Part shown: positions 1 through 8,401 of the stretch, piece by piece
Position numbering within the stretch: the first letter of the stretch is position 1
Layout: every line of letters begins with the position of its first letter
DNA from: JACRFW01 sp964531745
GTDB taxonomy: Bacteria > Patescibacteriota > Patescibacteriia > Magasanikbacterales > GWA2-37-8
Assembly (NCBI GenBank): GCA_964531745.1
Contig: CAZHFX010000005.1
Location: 1-42,051, forward strand
DNA: 42,051 nt
Direction: 5' to 3'
Program-made: the position numbers and the translations under genes
Notes under the pieces: model-generated
What the model was told of the DNA's origin: nothing
Seen by the model: only the letters and a program-made list of their open reading frames with translations
The model's database searches: none

Positions 1-1920
1 CATATTACCGAATCGATCGGCGGGAGTTTCCAGGCGCATATCTCCGACTCCCCTCACGTTATTGGTCGCCAAGAAAGTGTGCCGGGGAGAAAAAAGGAAA
101 ATCGCCGGAAGTTCTTTGGCCAAAATTTCTTGGAATTTTATATAGGCGTCAAAGCGTTTCATTCCGTCCCGCTCCGAGCGGATATTTTCCAGTATTTTGT
201 CGGCGTTGCGATTGGCAAAGACGGCCACATTCAAACCCGGATACTCCGTTTGTGAGGAATGCCAGAAAGGGAACGGGTCGGGGTTGATGTAGCCGATAAT
301 TTCTCCATATAGCAGAACTTGATAATCGCGATTTTTTATGATGTCGCGAATAATTTGGCGGCTATCAATGGCGGAAACGACGGCGCGCGCTCCCAAACCG
401 CGCCACATGGCGGCCACCAGCTCGGCCGTTTTGGTGTACTCTGGAGCGTCTACTGTGGTAATAGTAAGTTCAAGCGTTCGGCCGTCTTTATTGCGGCGGT
501 AGAAAGCCTGCCCGGCCGTCATTTCTTGGCGGACGGCGCTGGTAATTTGTTTGTTGATTTCTTGTTCGCGCGCGTTTATTTTGTCTGGGGTAGAGCTGTT
601 GGCTTTTTTAAAATTTTCAAATTCGGCTTGATAGTTTTTGTTAGTGGCGTCGTAGCGTAGTTTAAAGTAGGCTTCCGGTTCCAGGCGCGTCCAAGTTTTG
701 TCAAGGAGAGCGTTCGCGGCCGCCAGATCTGTTCCCAGCGCTTTTGTCGTGGTGCTCGCGCCGGAGTTGCCATGTAAGATCGGTCCGTCAATAACTTCGC
801 CCAGCCCTTCCAGAGCTTCCGACACAACCTTCTTTTTATCAATCGCTTGAGCCAAAGCCAGCCGCACAGCGTCTTCTTTGAGCAGAGCCTCGGCAGTCAG
901 ATTGAAAAAAAGGGCGGTGTACTGGGGCAGTTGCAGGCGATAGGGGATCAAGTTTTTACTGGTTAATTTGTTTTGGATGGGGCGCGGGACAAAATTGAGC
1001 GCGTTTACTGTTTGCGCGCGGAGCGCCTCGGAAGCTCCCTGGTAGTCATCAAAAAATTTAAAAGTGACGGTTTTAATATAGGGTTTGTTTCCGTGATACC
1101 ATTGGTTTCTGGTTAGAGTAAAACTGTCTATTTTGCCGGTGTTCCCTTTTATTAGTTTGCTGAATTGCCAGGCGCCAGCTCCTACCGGCTGGAGATTATT
1201 TTGGGCGAGGCGAATGGCGCTAGGGGCGCTGTTATTCCAAACGTGTTCAGGGATAATGCCGGCAGTGAGACTGCCCAAGAATGGCGCGAACGGCTCTTTG
1301 AGGGTGAAACGAATAACACGGTCGTCAATTTTTTCCACTTTTACCCCTTGGAAAGCCGACAACAACGGGCTACCAACCTCGGGGTTTTGAATAAGCTCAA
1401 AAGTGTAAACAATGTCTTCGGTTGTTAGCCGCTCGCCGTCTGACCAGCGCAGATTTGGACGAAGAGTGACAGCGTAGGTTTTTTGATCTTCGCTCACGGT
1501 GTAGCTTTCCGCCAGGTCTGACGCCAGCGTAAGGTCTTGGGCTCGGCGGAATAGGCCGGCGTAGGCTAGTGCCACCAGGTCGGCGTCAACGTCGTTTCCT
1601 CCAGCGAAGAGCGGATTGATATATTTTGGCTGGCCGACGACTGCTTCAATATATTCGCCGCCATCTTTTGGCACGGAAATGATGTGGCGGGACAACCAGA
1701 CGGCAGTGGCACCGGCGCCGCCGATTAGAGCGAGCGCAACACCAAGGAGCGCGAGGCGTTTTTCCGTTTGGCTTAAGAAGCGCCGGATATATTTAAATTG
1801 CGACCACTTCGGCAACAGATGCCCTTGAGTGTTTTTTACCAGTTGCCGGTCAAGCCGATTATACGAGGTAAGCGCCGGTTTTTTTATTTTTAACCACGAG
1901 GCCAGAGTTTTCCAAATCAT
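1..1920 (-). CDS. Membrane-anchored ABC transporter solute-binding protein, family 5 (peptide/nickel type), C-terminus beyond window
   Basis: An open frame of 640 codons runs leftward from ATG at 1920 to the window edge with no stop, so the C-terminus is missing. The first 50 residues are basic and probably cytoplasmic. One membrane segment follows at about residues 56-76. The rest resembles family-5 solute-binding proteins, with early motifs such as GQPKYINPLF and LRWSDGE plus ADIVYTF-like and EPFAPFL-like stretches. These proteins normally capture oligopeptides outside the cell for an ABC permease. Anchoring by an N-terminal helix rather than a lipobox is unusual. No permease or ATPase genes are visible here, so the substrate is unknown. 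It lies 76 nt downstream of secG on the same strand and may share its transcript. The family call is firm; peptide specificity is inference. Confidence 0.85.
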   Translation of the reverse strand, partial: MIWKTLASWLKIKKPALTSYNRLDRQLVKNTQGHLLPKWSQFKYIRRFLSQTEKRLALLGVALALIGGAGATAVWLSRHIISVPKDGGEYIEAVVGQPKYINPLFAGGNDVDADLVALAYAGLFRRAQDLTLASDLAESYTVSEDQKTYAVTLRPNLRWSDGERLTTEDIVYTFELIQNPEVGSPLLSAFQGVKVEKIDDRVIRFTLKEPFAPFLGSLTAGIIPEHVWNNSAPSAIRLAQNNLQPVGAGAWQFSKLIKGNTGKIDSFTLTRNQWYHGNKPYIKTVTFKFFDDYQGASEALRAQTVNALNFVPRPIQNKLTSKNLIPYRLQLPQYTALFFNLTAEALLKEDAVRLALAQAIDKKKVVSEALEGLGEVIDGPILHGNSGASTTTKALGTDLAAANALLDKTWTRLEPEAYFKLRYDATNKNYQAEFENFKKANSSTPDKINAREQEINKQITSAVRQEMTAGQAFYRRNKDGRTLELTITTVDAPEYTKTAELVAAMWRGLGARAVVSAIDSRQIIRDIIKNRDYQVLLYGEIIGYINPDPFPFWHSSQTEYPGLNVAVFANRNADKILENIRSERDGMKRFDAYIKFQEILAKELPAIFLFSPRHTFLATNNVRGVGDMRLETPADRFGNM

Positions 1921-1996
1921 GGGAAGATAATTATACGGCTTTTTTGAGATGAACAAAAGCGCGTAAGACCGTTGGACTGGCGTTCGCGGCGAGGTT

Positions 1997-2215
1997 TTAG
2001 AATAACAGCCTCGCGAAAGACACGCCAAAAAAGACAACGGCCACGCCAATAGTGGCGTAGTGAAGTATTTTATCAATACCGCGTTTTGTGCTGTAGATGT
2101 TGCTGGTGCCGCCGAAAACGCCGCTTAAACCCGCTCCTTTTTGTTGGAGCAGAATAATGGTAACAAGGAGAATGGACAGCGCTATTTGCAGACTGTTGTA
2201 GACGGTTTCCTTCAT
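1997..2215 (-). CDS. secG: Preprotein translocase subunit SecG
   Basis: This 72-residue protein has two membrane helices (about residues 5-23 and 52-70). Between them lies the SecG signature: QQKGAGLSGVFGG followed by a serine/tyrosine-rich turn and a basic KRGIDK segment. SecG is the small subunit of the SecYEG channel and stimulates protein export. The length is typical of the family. A promoter-like TTGACA-17-TAACAT lies just upstream, divergent from the rightward gene at 2313. The solute-binding protein follows on the same strand, so both may be transcribed together. Confidence 0.93.
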   Translation of the reverse strand: MKETVYNSLQIALSILLVTIILLQQKGAGLSGVFGGTSNIYSTKRGIDKILHYATIGVAVVFFGVSFARLLF

Positions 2216-2234
2216 AGGAAAAGATTAATGAGTA

Positions 2235-2263
2235 TGTTACCATACGCGTGTCCTCTTGTCAAC
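2235..2263 (-). promoter_or_regulatory. Predicted promoter of secG
   Basis: Read leftward, TTGACA (2258-2263) is followed after 17 nt by TAACAT (2235-2240), with TG one base before the -10 box. The expected transcript start is about 20 nt before the secG ATG. The call rests on consensus match and spacing only. Confidence 0.6.
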
Positions 2264-2286
2264 ACATTATCTAGTTCGTATTTTCG

Positions 2287-2295
2287 TGTTATACT
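2287..2295 (+). promoter_or_regulatory. Extended -10 promoter element for the DsbA-fold gene
   Basis: TG at 2287-2288, one spacer base, then TATACT at 2290-2295 form an extended -10 element. No convincing -35 box stands at the right distance. The predicted start lies about 11 nt before ATG 2313. It is back to back with the secG promoter. Confidence 0.5.
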
Positions 2296-2312
2296 AATGG
2301 TGGCGGGACGTA

Positions 2313-3098
2313 ATGGCCGCTGAAAAAATTATTATCTATTTCGTTGCTAATATGGGTCAACCCTTGCTCGGAACTCGGTCATGGTATGGGCATTGGTGGG
2401 GGAAGATACTTATCGGGTTTATTGTTTTTTCTTCAGTTATTCTAGTTGTCTTTGCCGTCATTACAGCAATGTATTGGTGGCAAATTAAACACGGAGTAAA
2501 GCCGAATATTGGTACGCCGTCGCCGGGCTCATTTACCGCCTCTTTCGCTCCGAAATCCAGCGTTCGCGTTGACCGCTCGCGGTTGGAAACCGCCGACGAC
2601 CCGAGCCTGGGGCGCGCCGGTGCGCCGGTAACCGTCGTTGAGTTTATTGATTTCAAGTGCCCTAATTCCCGGGCGGCCGCGCCTATTATGGACAGGGTAA
2701 TCGCCCGCTACGGAGCGAAAGTTCATTTAATTATCCGCGATCTTCCCGTAGAGTCCACTCATCCCGGGGCGACTAAATTATCTGAATTGGCGTACTGCGC
2801 TGGCCGGGAACAGCGTTTTTGGCCGATGTACCAGACACTGTTTAACGAGCAAGATACATTGCCGGACGTTCTTGATGACGCCGCGCTCCAGCGTTTGGCC
2901 GAGCGGACGGGCGCTAATTTTGAATCAATGAAGACGTGCCTGGCCTCCGCCTCGGCCTTTCAGGAAGTGCAGACAGATTATTTAGCTGGCATTTCCGCCG
3001 GCGTGCGCGGCACCCCCACTTTTTTTATCAATGGAGAAAAGATAGAGGGGGCGATACCATTTGAGGCGTGGGAGAGGTATTTGGAAAAAGTAAAATAA
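2313..3098 (+). CDS. Membrane-anchored DsbA/thioredoxin-fold protein with CPNS in place of CXXC
   Basis: The 261-residue product has one membrane helix at about residues 31-55. A linker and a DsbA-like thioredoxin domain follow (about 90-261). The domain begins with the usual GAPVTVVEFIDFKCP, where C116 sits at the first catalytic cysteine, but the fourth motif position is serine (C116-P-N-S119). The cis-proline loop GTPTFFING is intact (P235). Two more cysteines are at 162 and 209. A single active-site cysteine could support isomerase or thiol-trapping chemistry but not the classical disulfide-donating cycle, unless another cysteine takes part. ATG 2352 is an alternative start. The pilin-like gene follows after 10 nt and its product is rich in cysteines, so it is a possible client (inference). 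Confidence 0.82.
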   Translation: MAAEKIIIYFVANMGQPLLGTRSWYGHWWGKILIGFIVFSSVILVVFAVITAMYWWQIKHGVKPNIGTPSPGSFTASFAPKSSVRVDRSRLETADDPSLGRAGAPVTVVEFIDFKCPNSRAAAPIMDRVIARYGAKVHLIIRDLPVESTHPGATKLSELAYCAGREQRFWPMYQTLFNEQDTLPDVLDDAALQRLAERTGANFESMKTCLASASAFQEVQTDYLAGISAGVRGTPTFFINGEKIEGAIPFEAWERYLEKVK

Positions 3099-3108
3099 TT
3101 TTTATTTT

Positions 3109-4485
3109 ATGTTTCGTCGGTTAGCCATATTTGGTGTTTTGGCGGCGGTTTCCCTGCCGTTTACTGTGGTTTTGGCGCAGTCTTCCGTTCCAGAATTTAA
3201 TCCAATGTGTTGGAGAGAGAAGGATTGTCAGAATGCCAGGGCCAGTTTTCTGAAGAAGAGATATGAGGCTTTAACAGCGGAAGAGAAAAAGCAAGTGGAT
3301 GAGGGTTTTTCAAAAAATGAAGATCCTTGTGTGGGAGGAGATTCAAACAACCCGTGGGGGAAGTGTCTGCCGTCCAATGTAGCCACCACGGAGATCGCTT
3401 TCGGCGGCCAACGGCGGTTTTTGCATATCGGCGATTTTATCAAGACGAATTATAACTACGCCCTAGGCATTGTCGGCATTTTGGCCGCGGTTATGATGAT
3501 AGTGGCCGGATTCCAGTGGGTGACCAGCGGCGGCAACAGCGAAGCCATCACCAGCGCCAAGAAACGCATCGGCGGGGCGATAGTCGGCATGTTTATCGCC
3601 TATATGTCCTTTTTTATCCTCAATACCATCAACCCGGCGACTGTAAATTTACGTTTGCCGCAGGTGTGGCTTATCCGACAGCAACAATTGACGCCGCAGT
3701 TTTGTTCAGCGGCCTCTGCCACCGGTAAATTCCAATTTGCCGCTGATACTGATGATCAGATTTCAGTTAAAAAGTTGCCGGATAAATTAGATTACAGTTT
3801 ATCTTTCCAAAACCGAACTCCGGCAGACGCGAATGAGAAAAATTTTTATTGCGGAAAAAGATTTTTTGTTAAAGATGCCGGCGCCGCCACTTGTTTCGGC
3901 GACTATTGCGACCCGGGCAAGGGGTGCGCGGCCTTTGGCGATGATCCAAAGCAGAAGTATTATTGTAAAGAAGACGCGTTAATAAGCGGAACAGTTTTTT
4001 CTTCAACTATAATAGAACCGGGGTGTATACAGGGTGCTTCTGGCTATTATTATCCATATATAAATACAACCGGCGGGATAGAGATGTTATGTCGGAAAAA
4101 GGACGCGGAAGGAAATGCGGAGGTTTTTGTTGATAGCGCTTTTTATGGAGGAGTTAGCTCCTTTGAGGTTAAAAATGATGACGATAAAAAAACTCAATCA
4201 TATGTGGCTAAATTGGATAAAAAAGCGTTGGATAAAACATGCCGCACGGCAGATTCGGAAGTAGTAGGTTATGTCTTGCAGTTCATGTTACTTGATTATA
4301 CCTGCCTCAGCACGCCGCATAGTTGGCTTTTTGGGAAAAATGGCAGGGTATTAGCGAAAGTTAACGAGCAAGGAGAAAAGACCAAGCTCAACACACTTAC
4401 CAGCAGTGATATATTCTCTAAAGATGAGCTTTTAAAAGGGAATATTTTTATGGATATTGATGTCCTTTCCGTTCCTAAACCATAA
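3109..4485 (+). CDS. Secreted cysteine-rich protein with two-helix pilin-like (T4SS pilin type) membrane segment
   Basis: The 458-residue protein begins with a signal peptide (residues 1 to about 24). A short cysteine-containing region follows, then two helices at about 117-138 and 154-173 joined by GGNSEAITSAKKR. The second helix ends in ILNTINPATVNL. This helix-GGN-KKRI-helix-TINP pattern matches the pilin-like domain common in Patescibacteria and related to VirB2/TrbC pilins. The region after residue 195 carries many cysteines (for example CFGDYCDPGKGC) and is probably extracellular and disulfide-bonded. I do not recognise that domain. The gene stands 10 nt behind the DsbA-fold gene. The same helical pair occurs in the amidase fusion at 15072-16577. 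Confidence 0.75.
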   Translation: MFRRLAIFGVLAAVSLPFTVVLAQSSVPEFNPMCWREKDCQNARASFLKKRYEALTAEEKKQVDEGFSKNEDPCVGGDSNNPWGKCLPSNVATTEIAFGGQRRFLHIGDFIKTNYNYALGIVGILAAVMMIVAGFQWVTSGGNSEAITSAKKRIGGAIVGMFIAYMSFFILNTINPATVNLRLPQVWLIRQQQLTPQFCSAASATGKFQFAADTDDQISVKKLPDKLDYSLSFQNRTPADANEKNFYCGKRFFVKDAGAATCFGDYCDPGKGCAAFGDDPKQKYYCKEDALISGTVFSSTIIEPGCIQGASGYYYPYINTTGGIEMLCRKKDAEGNAEVFVDSAFYGGVSSFEVKNDDDKKTQSYVAKLDKKALDKTCRTADSEVVGYVLQFMLLDYTCLSTPHSWLFGKNGRVLAKVNEQGEKTKLNTLTSSDIFSKDELLKGNIFMDIDVLSVPKP

Positions 4486-4517
4486 AGCAATATAAATTGA
4501 CAATTAGAACGACCCGC

Positions 4518-4546
4518 TGGACAAAAGGTCTGTTTTCAGTTAAGAT
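4518..4546 (+). promoter_or_regulatory. Predicted promoter of uvrA
   Basis: TGGACA (4518-4523), a 17-nt spacer and TAAGAT (4541-4546) precede the uvrA ATG by 26 nt. No SOS box is evident. The boxes are moderate matches. Confidence 0.4.
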
Positions 4547-4572
4547 ATGTCACCAGTTAAATTGGCGCTCAT

Positions 4573-7389
4573 ATGATGAACTCTATTATTATCAAAGGCG
4601 CACGGTCGCATAATCTGAAAAATATATCGCTCGCTATTCCCAAAAACAAACTGGTCGTCGTGACCGGCTTGTCTGGTTCGGGAAAATCCAGCCTGGCGTT
4701 TGACACTATCTACGCCGAAGGTCAGCGTCGTTATGCCGAGTCCATGTCTTCGTACGCTCGTCAGTTTATGGATGTGCAGGACAAACCAGACGTAGACGCG
4801 ATTGAAGGCTTGTCGCCGACTATCGCTATTGACCAGAAAGTGTCCACGCAAAATCCGCGTTCCACCGTTGGTACGGTGACGGAGATTTATGATTATCTCC
4901 GGCTTTTGTTCGCGCGCGTCGGCACGCAATATTGTCCGGATTGCCATGTGGCGGTAGATAAGCATACCACGGGAGAAATTGTGGAGCGAGCGCGCGCTCG
5001 CGCGCGTCAGGCGGCCGTGGTATCCATTTTTGCGCCGCTCGTCCGAGACGTGGCAGTGAATAAAGAAGAATTGTTGGAGAAGGTGGAGAAATCTGGTTAT
5101 GAATGGGTGACAGTTGACGGCGAATTGTTGAAGATTAATGAATTATCCGCCCTTTCTTTTTCAGCCAACGAAACTTATACGGTTGATTTGTTGATAGGCA
5201 AGATTCTTGATATTAAAAAAGACGACCCGACCAAGGCGGTGGAAACGGCCGTGGATTTGACGAATGGGCTGGCGCGGATAGTGACTGATGATGAAACGGA
5301 ACTTTTTTCTACGATTGGCCTGTGCTCAAAATGCGGCCGCATGATGCCGATTTTGGACATGAGGAGTTTTAGTTTTAATAGTCCTTATGGCGCCTGCCAG
5401 CGTTGTACCGGGCTGGGCATTACCATGGAGGTAGATGCGAACATGGTGATTCCAAACAGCAAGCTGACGCTTGCCGAAGGGGCCATTCAGCCTTGGACGC
5501 GCATTACCGGCAACCAGAGCTGGTATCAAAAATTGTTGGGCAAGGTGGCCGAGCGGTATGGTTTTTCGGTGCATACGCCGATTGCGGAGCTTTCTTCAAA
5601 GATATTGGATATTATTTTGTATGGAAGCAGTAGCGAATCATTAGAAATTGACGGCAAGAAAGTTACCTTTGCCGGCGTGATTCCCGATCTGATGCAAAAG
5701 CATTTGGAAACCAGTTCTGAATACGTGCGTAAAGAAATTGAGCAGTATATGCGCGAGCGCGTCTGTCCGATCTGCCAAGGCAAGCGTCTGCGCGCCGAGA
5801 GTCTGGCTGTGCGCATCGGGGATTTTACCATCGCGGATATGGCGGCGATGAGCGTGGAGGAGAGCGGTGTGATTTTAAAGAGTATTTTTTTAAAAAATGG
5901 CGCCACGCTCAAAGCCGGCCAAGCCAGAATTGTTGAACCGATTTTGAAAGAAATTAATCCGCGTTTGGCCAATTTGGAGCGGGTGGGCTTGGGTTATCTG
6001 AACCTGAGCCGGTCAATGAATACTCTCTCGGGCGGCGAAGTAACGCGGGTGCGTCTCGCGAGCCAGCTTTCAGCTGGTCTGACGGGCGTTATTTATATTC
6101 TTGACGAACCGTCGGTGGGTTTGCACCCGCGCGATAACAAACAGCTTATTGACACCCTAAAATATTTGCGCGATTTGGGCAACTCGGTGCTAGTGGTGGA
6201 GCACGATCCGGCTATGATGATGGCGGCGGACTACCTCATTGATATCGGCCCGGGCGCCGGGGTGTACGGCGGCGAGGTTATTGCCGCCGGCGCGCTCACT
6301 GAATTTAAGAAAAACCGTCAGTCGCTTACCGCGGATTATTTAAGCGGTCGGATTAATATTAGTAAGGAGTTTAAGGGCTCGGTCAAGACAAAAAAGAAAG
6401 CTGGCCCGGCCAAGTCGCTCATTATTATCGGGGCTAAAGCGTTCAATTTGAAAAATATTGACGTGGAAATTCCGCTCGGCAAGCTGGTGTCGGTGACTGG
6501 CGTTTCCGGTTCGGGCAAGTCCACTCTCATTATTGATATTTTGAGCAAAGCTTTGTCTAAATATTTTTATCGCGCCAAAGATGAACCGGGAGCGCACAAG
6601 AGCATTAAAGGCATCTCCAACATTGACAAAGTCATTGCCATTGATCAGTCGCCTATTGGTCGCACCCCGCGGAGTAACCCGGCCACTTACACTGGCGTTT
6701 TTACTCTTATCCGCGATCTGTTCGCTTCGCTCACCGAAGCGAGGATGCGCAATTACGATGCCGGTAAATTTAGTTTCAATGTGAAAGGCGGGCGTTGCGA
6801 GGCCTGCGCCGGGGATGGCTACATCCGCATCCCAATGCAATTTTTGGCGGATGTGTTTGTAGAATGCAATGAGTGCGGCGGTTTGCGCTACAGTCAGGAA
6901 GCTTTAGAAATTAAATATCACAACAAACATATCGCGGATGTGCTTAAAATGACGGTAGAAGAAGCTTATTTATTTTTCAGCGAGTTTCCGGCGATCGCGG
7001 ACAAACTTAATGTTTTGCGCGAGGTGGGCTTAGGTTATGTGGAGCTTGGTCAGCCGGCCACCACTATTTCCGGCGGCGAGGCCCAGCGCATTAAGCTGGC
7101 GCAAGAGTTGTCCCGCGCTTCCACCGGCAACACCTTGTATATTTTGGATGAACCAACGACCGGTCTGCATTTTGAAGACACTAAACGTTTGCTCCAGGTG
7201 CTTAATCAACTGGTGAACAAAGGGAACTCAGTGGTCATTATTGAACACAATTTGGATGTCATTCGTTCCAGCGACTGGGTGATTGATTTGGGGCCCGAGG
7301 GCGGCAAGGGTGGGGGAGAGGTGGTGGCGGAGGGTACGCCGGCGGACATCAAGAAGAACAAGAAAAGTTGGACCGGGAAGTATTTATAA
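4573..7389 (+). CDS. uvrA: Excinuclease ABC subunit UvrA
   Basis: UvrA is the damage-recognition ATPase of nucleotide excision repair and loads UvrB on DNA. The 938-residue length is normal. Walker A motifs are GLSGSGKS (residues 32-39) and GVSGSGKST in the second half. Both halves carry ABC signatures (LSGGE and ISGGEAQR) and Walker B LDEP. Zinc-binding pairs are visible as CSKCG...CQRC and CEAC...CNECG. Two adjacent ATGs (4573 and 4576) are possible starts and neither has a clear Shine-Dalgarno site. The stop overlaps the stop of convergent rplS by 6 nt. uvrB and uvrC are not in this window. Confidence 0.97.
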   Translation: MMNSIIIKGARSHNLKNISLAIPKNKLVVVTGLSGSGKSSLAFDTIYAEGQRRYAESMSSYARQFMDVQDKPDVDAIEGLSPTIAIDQKVSTQNPRSTVGTVTEIYDYLRLLFARVGTQYCPDCHVAVDKHTTGEIVERARARARQAAVVSIFAPLVRDVAVNKEELLEKVEKSGYEWVTVDGELLKINELSALSFSANETYTVDLLIGKILDIKKDDPTKAVETAVDLTNGLARIVTDDETELFSTIGLCSKCGRMMPILDMRSFSFNSPYGACQRCTGLGITMEVDANMVIPNSKLTLAEGAIQPWTRITGNQSWYQKLLGKVAERYGFSVHTPIAELSSKILDIILYGSSSESLEIDGKKVTFAGVIPDLMQKHLETSSEYVRKEIEQYMRERVCPICQGKRLRAESLAVRIGDFTIADMAAMSVEESGVILKSIFLKNGATLKAGQARIVEPILKEINPRLANLERVGLGYLNLSRSMNTLSGGEVTRVRLASQLSAGLTGVIYILDEPSVGLHPRDNKQLIDTLKYLRDLGNSVLVVEHDPAMMMAADYLIDIGPGAGVYGGEVIAAGALTEFKKNRQSLTADYLSGRINISKEFKGSVKTKKKAGPAKSLIIIGAKAFNLKNIDVEIPLGKLVSVTGVSGSGKSTLIIDILSKALSKYFYRAKDEPGAHKSIKGISNIDKVIAIDQSPIGRTPRSNPATYTGVFTLIRDLFASLTEARMRNYDAGKFSFNVKGGRCEACAGDGYIRIPMQFLADVFVECNECGGLRYSQEALEIKYHNKHIADVLKMTVEEAYLFFSEFPAIADKLNVLREVGLGYVELGQPATTISGGEAQRIKLAQELSRASTGNTLYILDEPTTGLHFEDTKRLLQVLNQLVNKGNSVVIIEHNLDVIRSSDWVIDLGPEGGKGGGEVVAEGTPADIKKNKKSWTGKYL

Positions 7390-7737
7390 CTTTTTCTCTT
7401 TCATTTTCCGTTTGAAGTCGCTGTCTTTGAGGTAATCAATGCGGGCGCGGCGGACGGCGAATTGCTTGACGACTTCAATTTTGGCGATTACCGGAGTCTT
7501 GATCGGGAAAATTCTCTCCACGCCGACGCCGTCGGAAACTTTGCGCACCGTGATGGTGGCGCCGATTTCCGAGCCGTGGCGTACGGCCAAAATTACGCCT
7601 TCAAAAATTTGGATGCGTTCTTTTTCTTCGCCCTTGGCGTTCAATTCTCTGATTTTTTGGTGAACTTTTACGACCATGCCGGGTTTATAAACCGCAGCTT
7701 GGTTTGTGTTCGTCGTTTTTTCTGTTTGGTCAGTCAT
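7384..7737 (-). CDS. rplS: 50S ribosomal protein L19
   Basis: The 117-residue product has the L19 core: a PGMVVKVHQKI strand, ERIQIFEGVILA, TVRKVSDGVGVERIFP and RRARIDYL near the C-terminus. L19 sits at the interface of the two ribosomal subunits. The first 16 residues are a polar extension rich in Thr, Asn and Gln. The gene is last in a leftward run after rluD and gmk, 41 nt behind gmk. Its stop region overlaps convergent uvrA by 6 nt. The usual trmD neighbour is absent. Confidence 0.96.
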   Translation of the reverse strand: MTDQTEKTTNTNQAAVYKPGMVVKVHQKIRELNAKGEEKERIQIFEGVILAVRHGSEIGATITVRKVSDGVGVERIFPIKTPVIAKIEVVKQFAVRRARIDYLKDSDFKRKMKEKKL

Positions 7738-7778
7738 ATTACTAGTGACTATTTAATCATTTTCAAGGTGGGCGTATT

Positions 7779-8375
7779 TTAGCTTGCTTTGGGTTTTTTG
7801 TCAATGGGGGCGTGGGGGGCCTTGAGGCGCGGCCGGATGATCTTAGCGATGACGGCGATGGTTTTATTGAGCTGGCCTTCGCGGTTGATAATTTGGTGTT
7901 GGAACAGATCTTTTTTAGTCAGTTCAAACTCTGCCGATTTGAGCCGTGCCTGGAAATTACCACGGCTCATTTCGCCGCGACTTTTTATGTGATCTACTAT
8001 TTGTTCATGCGACTCAGGTAAGAGGAATATGCTAATACATTGCTCGCCATACTTAGCCATCAGCTGTTCGGCGCCCTGTACGTCAATGTTGAAGACAACC
8101 GGCCCGGAGCGCATGGCGGCTTCGGTTTCCAGCCGGTGTGTGCCGTAGTAGTCGCCATGGACGATGGCCCACTCTAAAAATTCTCCGGCAGCGCGCCGTT
8201 TAGCAAACTCTTCGCGCGAGATATAGTAAATTTTTTTATCTTCAGAGGAAAATTGTCGCGGTTTTCTGGTGGTATAGGTGACGCCCGTTTTGAGGGGGAA
8301 GGTTTTGAGAAGGGCTTTGGCCACCGTGGTTTTACCTACGCCGGCCGGCCCGGAAATGATGATGAGAGGGAACAT
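7779..8375 (-). CDS. gmk: Guanylate kinase
   Basis: Guanylate kinase phosphorylates GMP to GDP with ATP. From ATG 8375 the product has 198 residues, close to the usual length. The P-loop GPAGVGKTT stands near the N-terminus. Next come the GMP-binding TYTTRKPR, a YYISREEF segment and the conserved FLEWA...YYGT motif. FNIDVQGAEQL follows. An in-frame TTG two codons upstream is a less likely start. The C-terminal end is Lys/Pro-rich. The gene lies 26 nt behind rluD, probably in the same transcript. Confidence 0.94.
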   Translation of the reverse strand: MFPLIIISGPAGVGKTTVAKALLKTFPLKTGVTYTTRKPRQFSSEDKKIYYISREEFAKRRAAGEFLEWAIVHGDYYGTHRLETEAAMRSGPVVFNIDVQGAEQLMAKYGEQCISIFLLPESHEQIVDHIKSRGEMSRGNFQARLKSAEFELTKKDLFQHQIINREGQLNKTIAVIAKIIRPRLKAPHAPIDKKPKAS

Positions 8376-8401
8376 AACCAAATAATGAATGGCAGTTTAT
8401 T

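Noticed and set aside
319..1828. Several short frames on both strands within the first 1.9 kb
   Set aside because: They lie in other frames of the long solute-binding protein gene, which is open over 640 codons and has family motifs.
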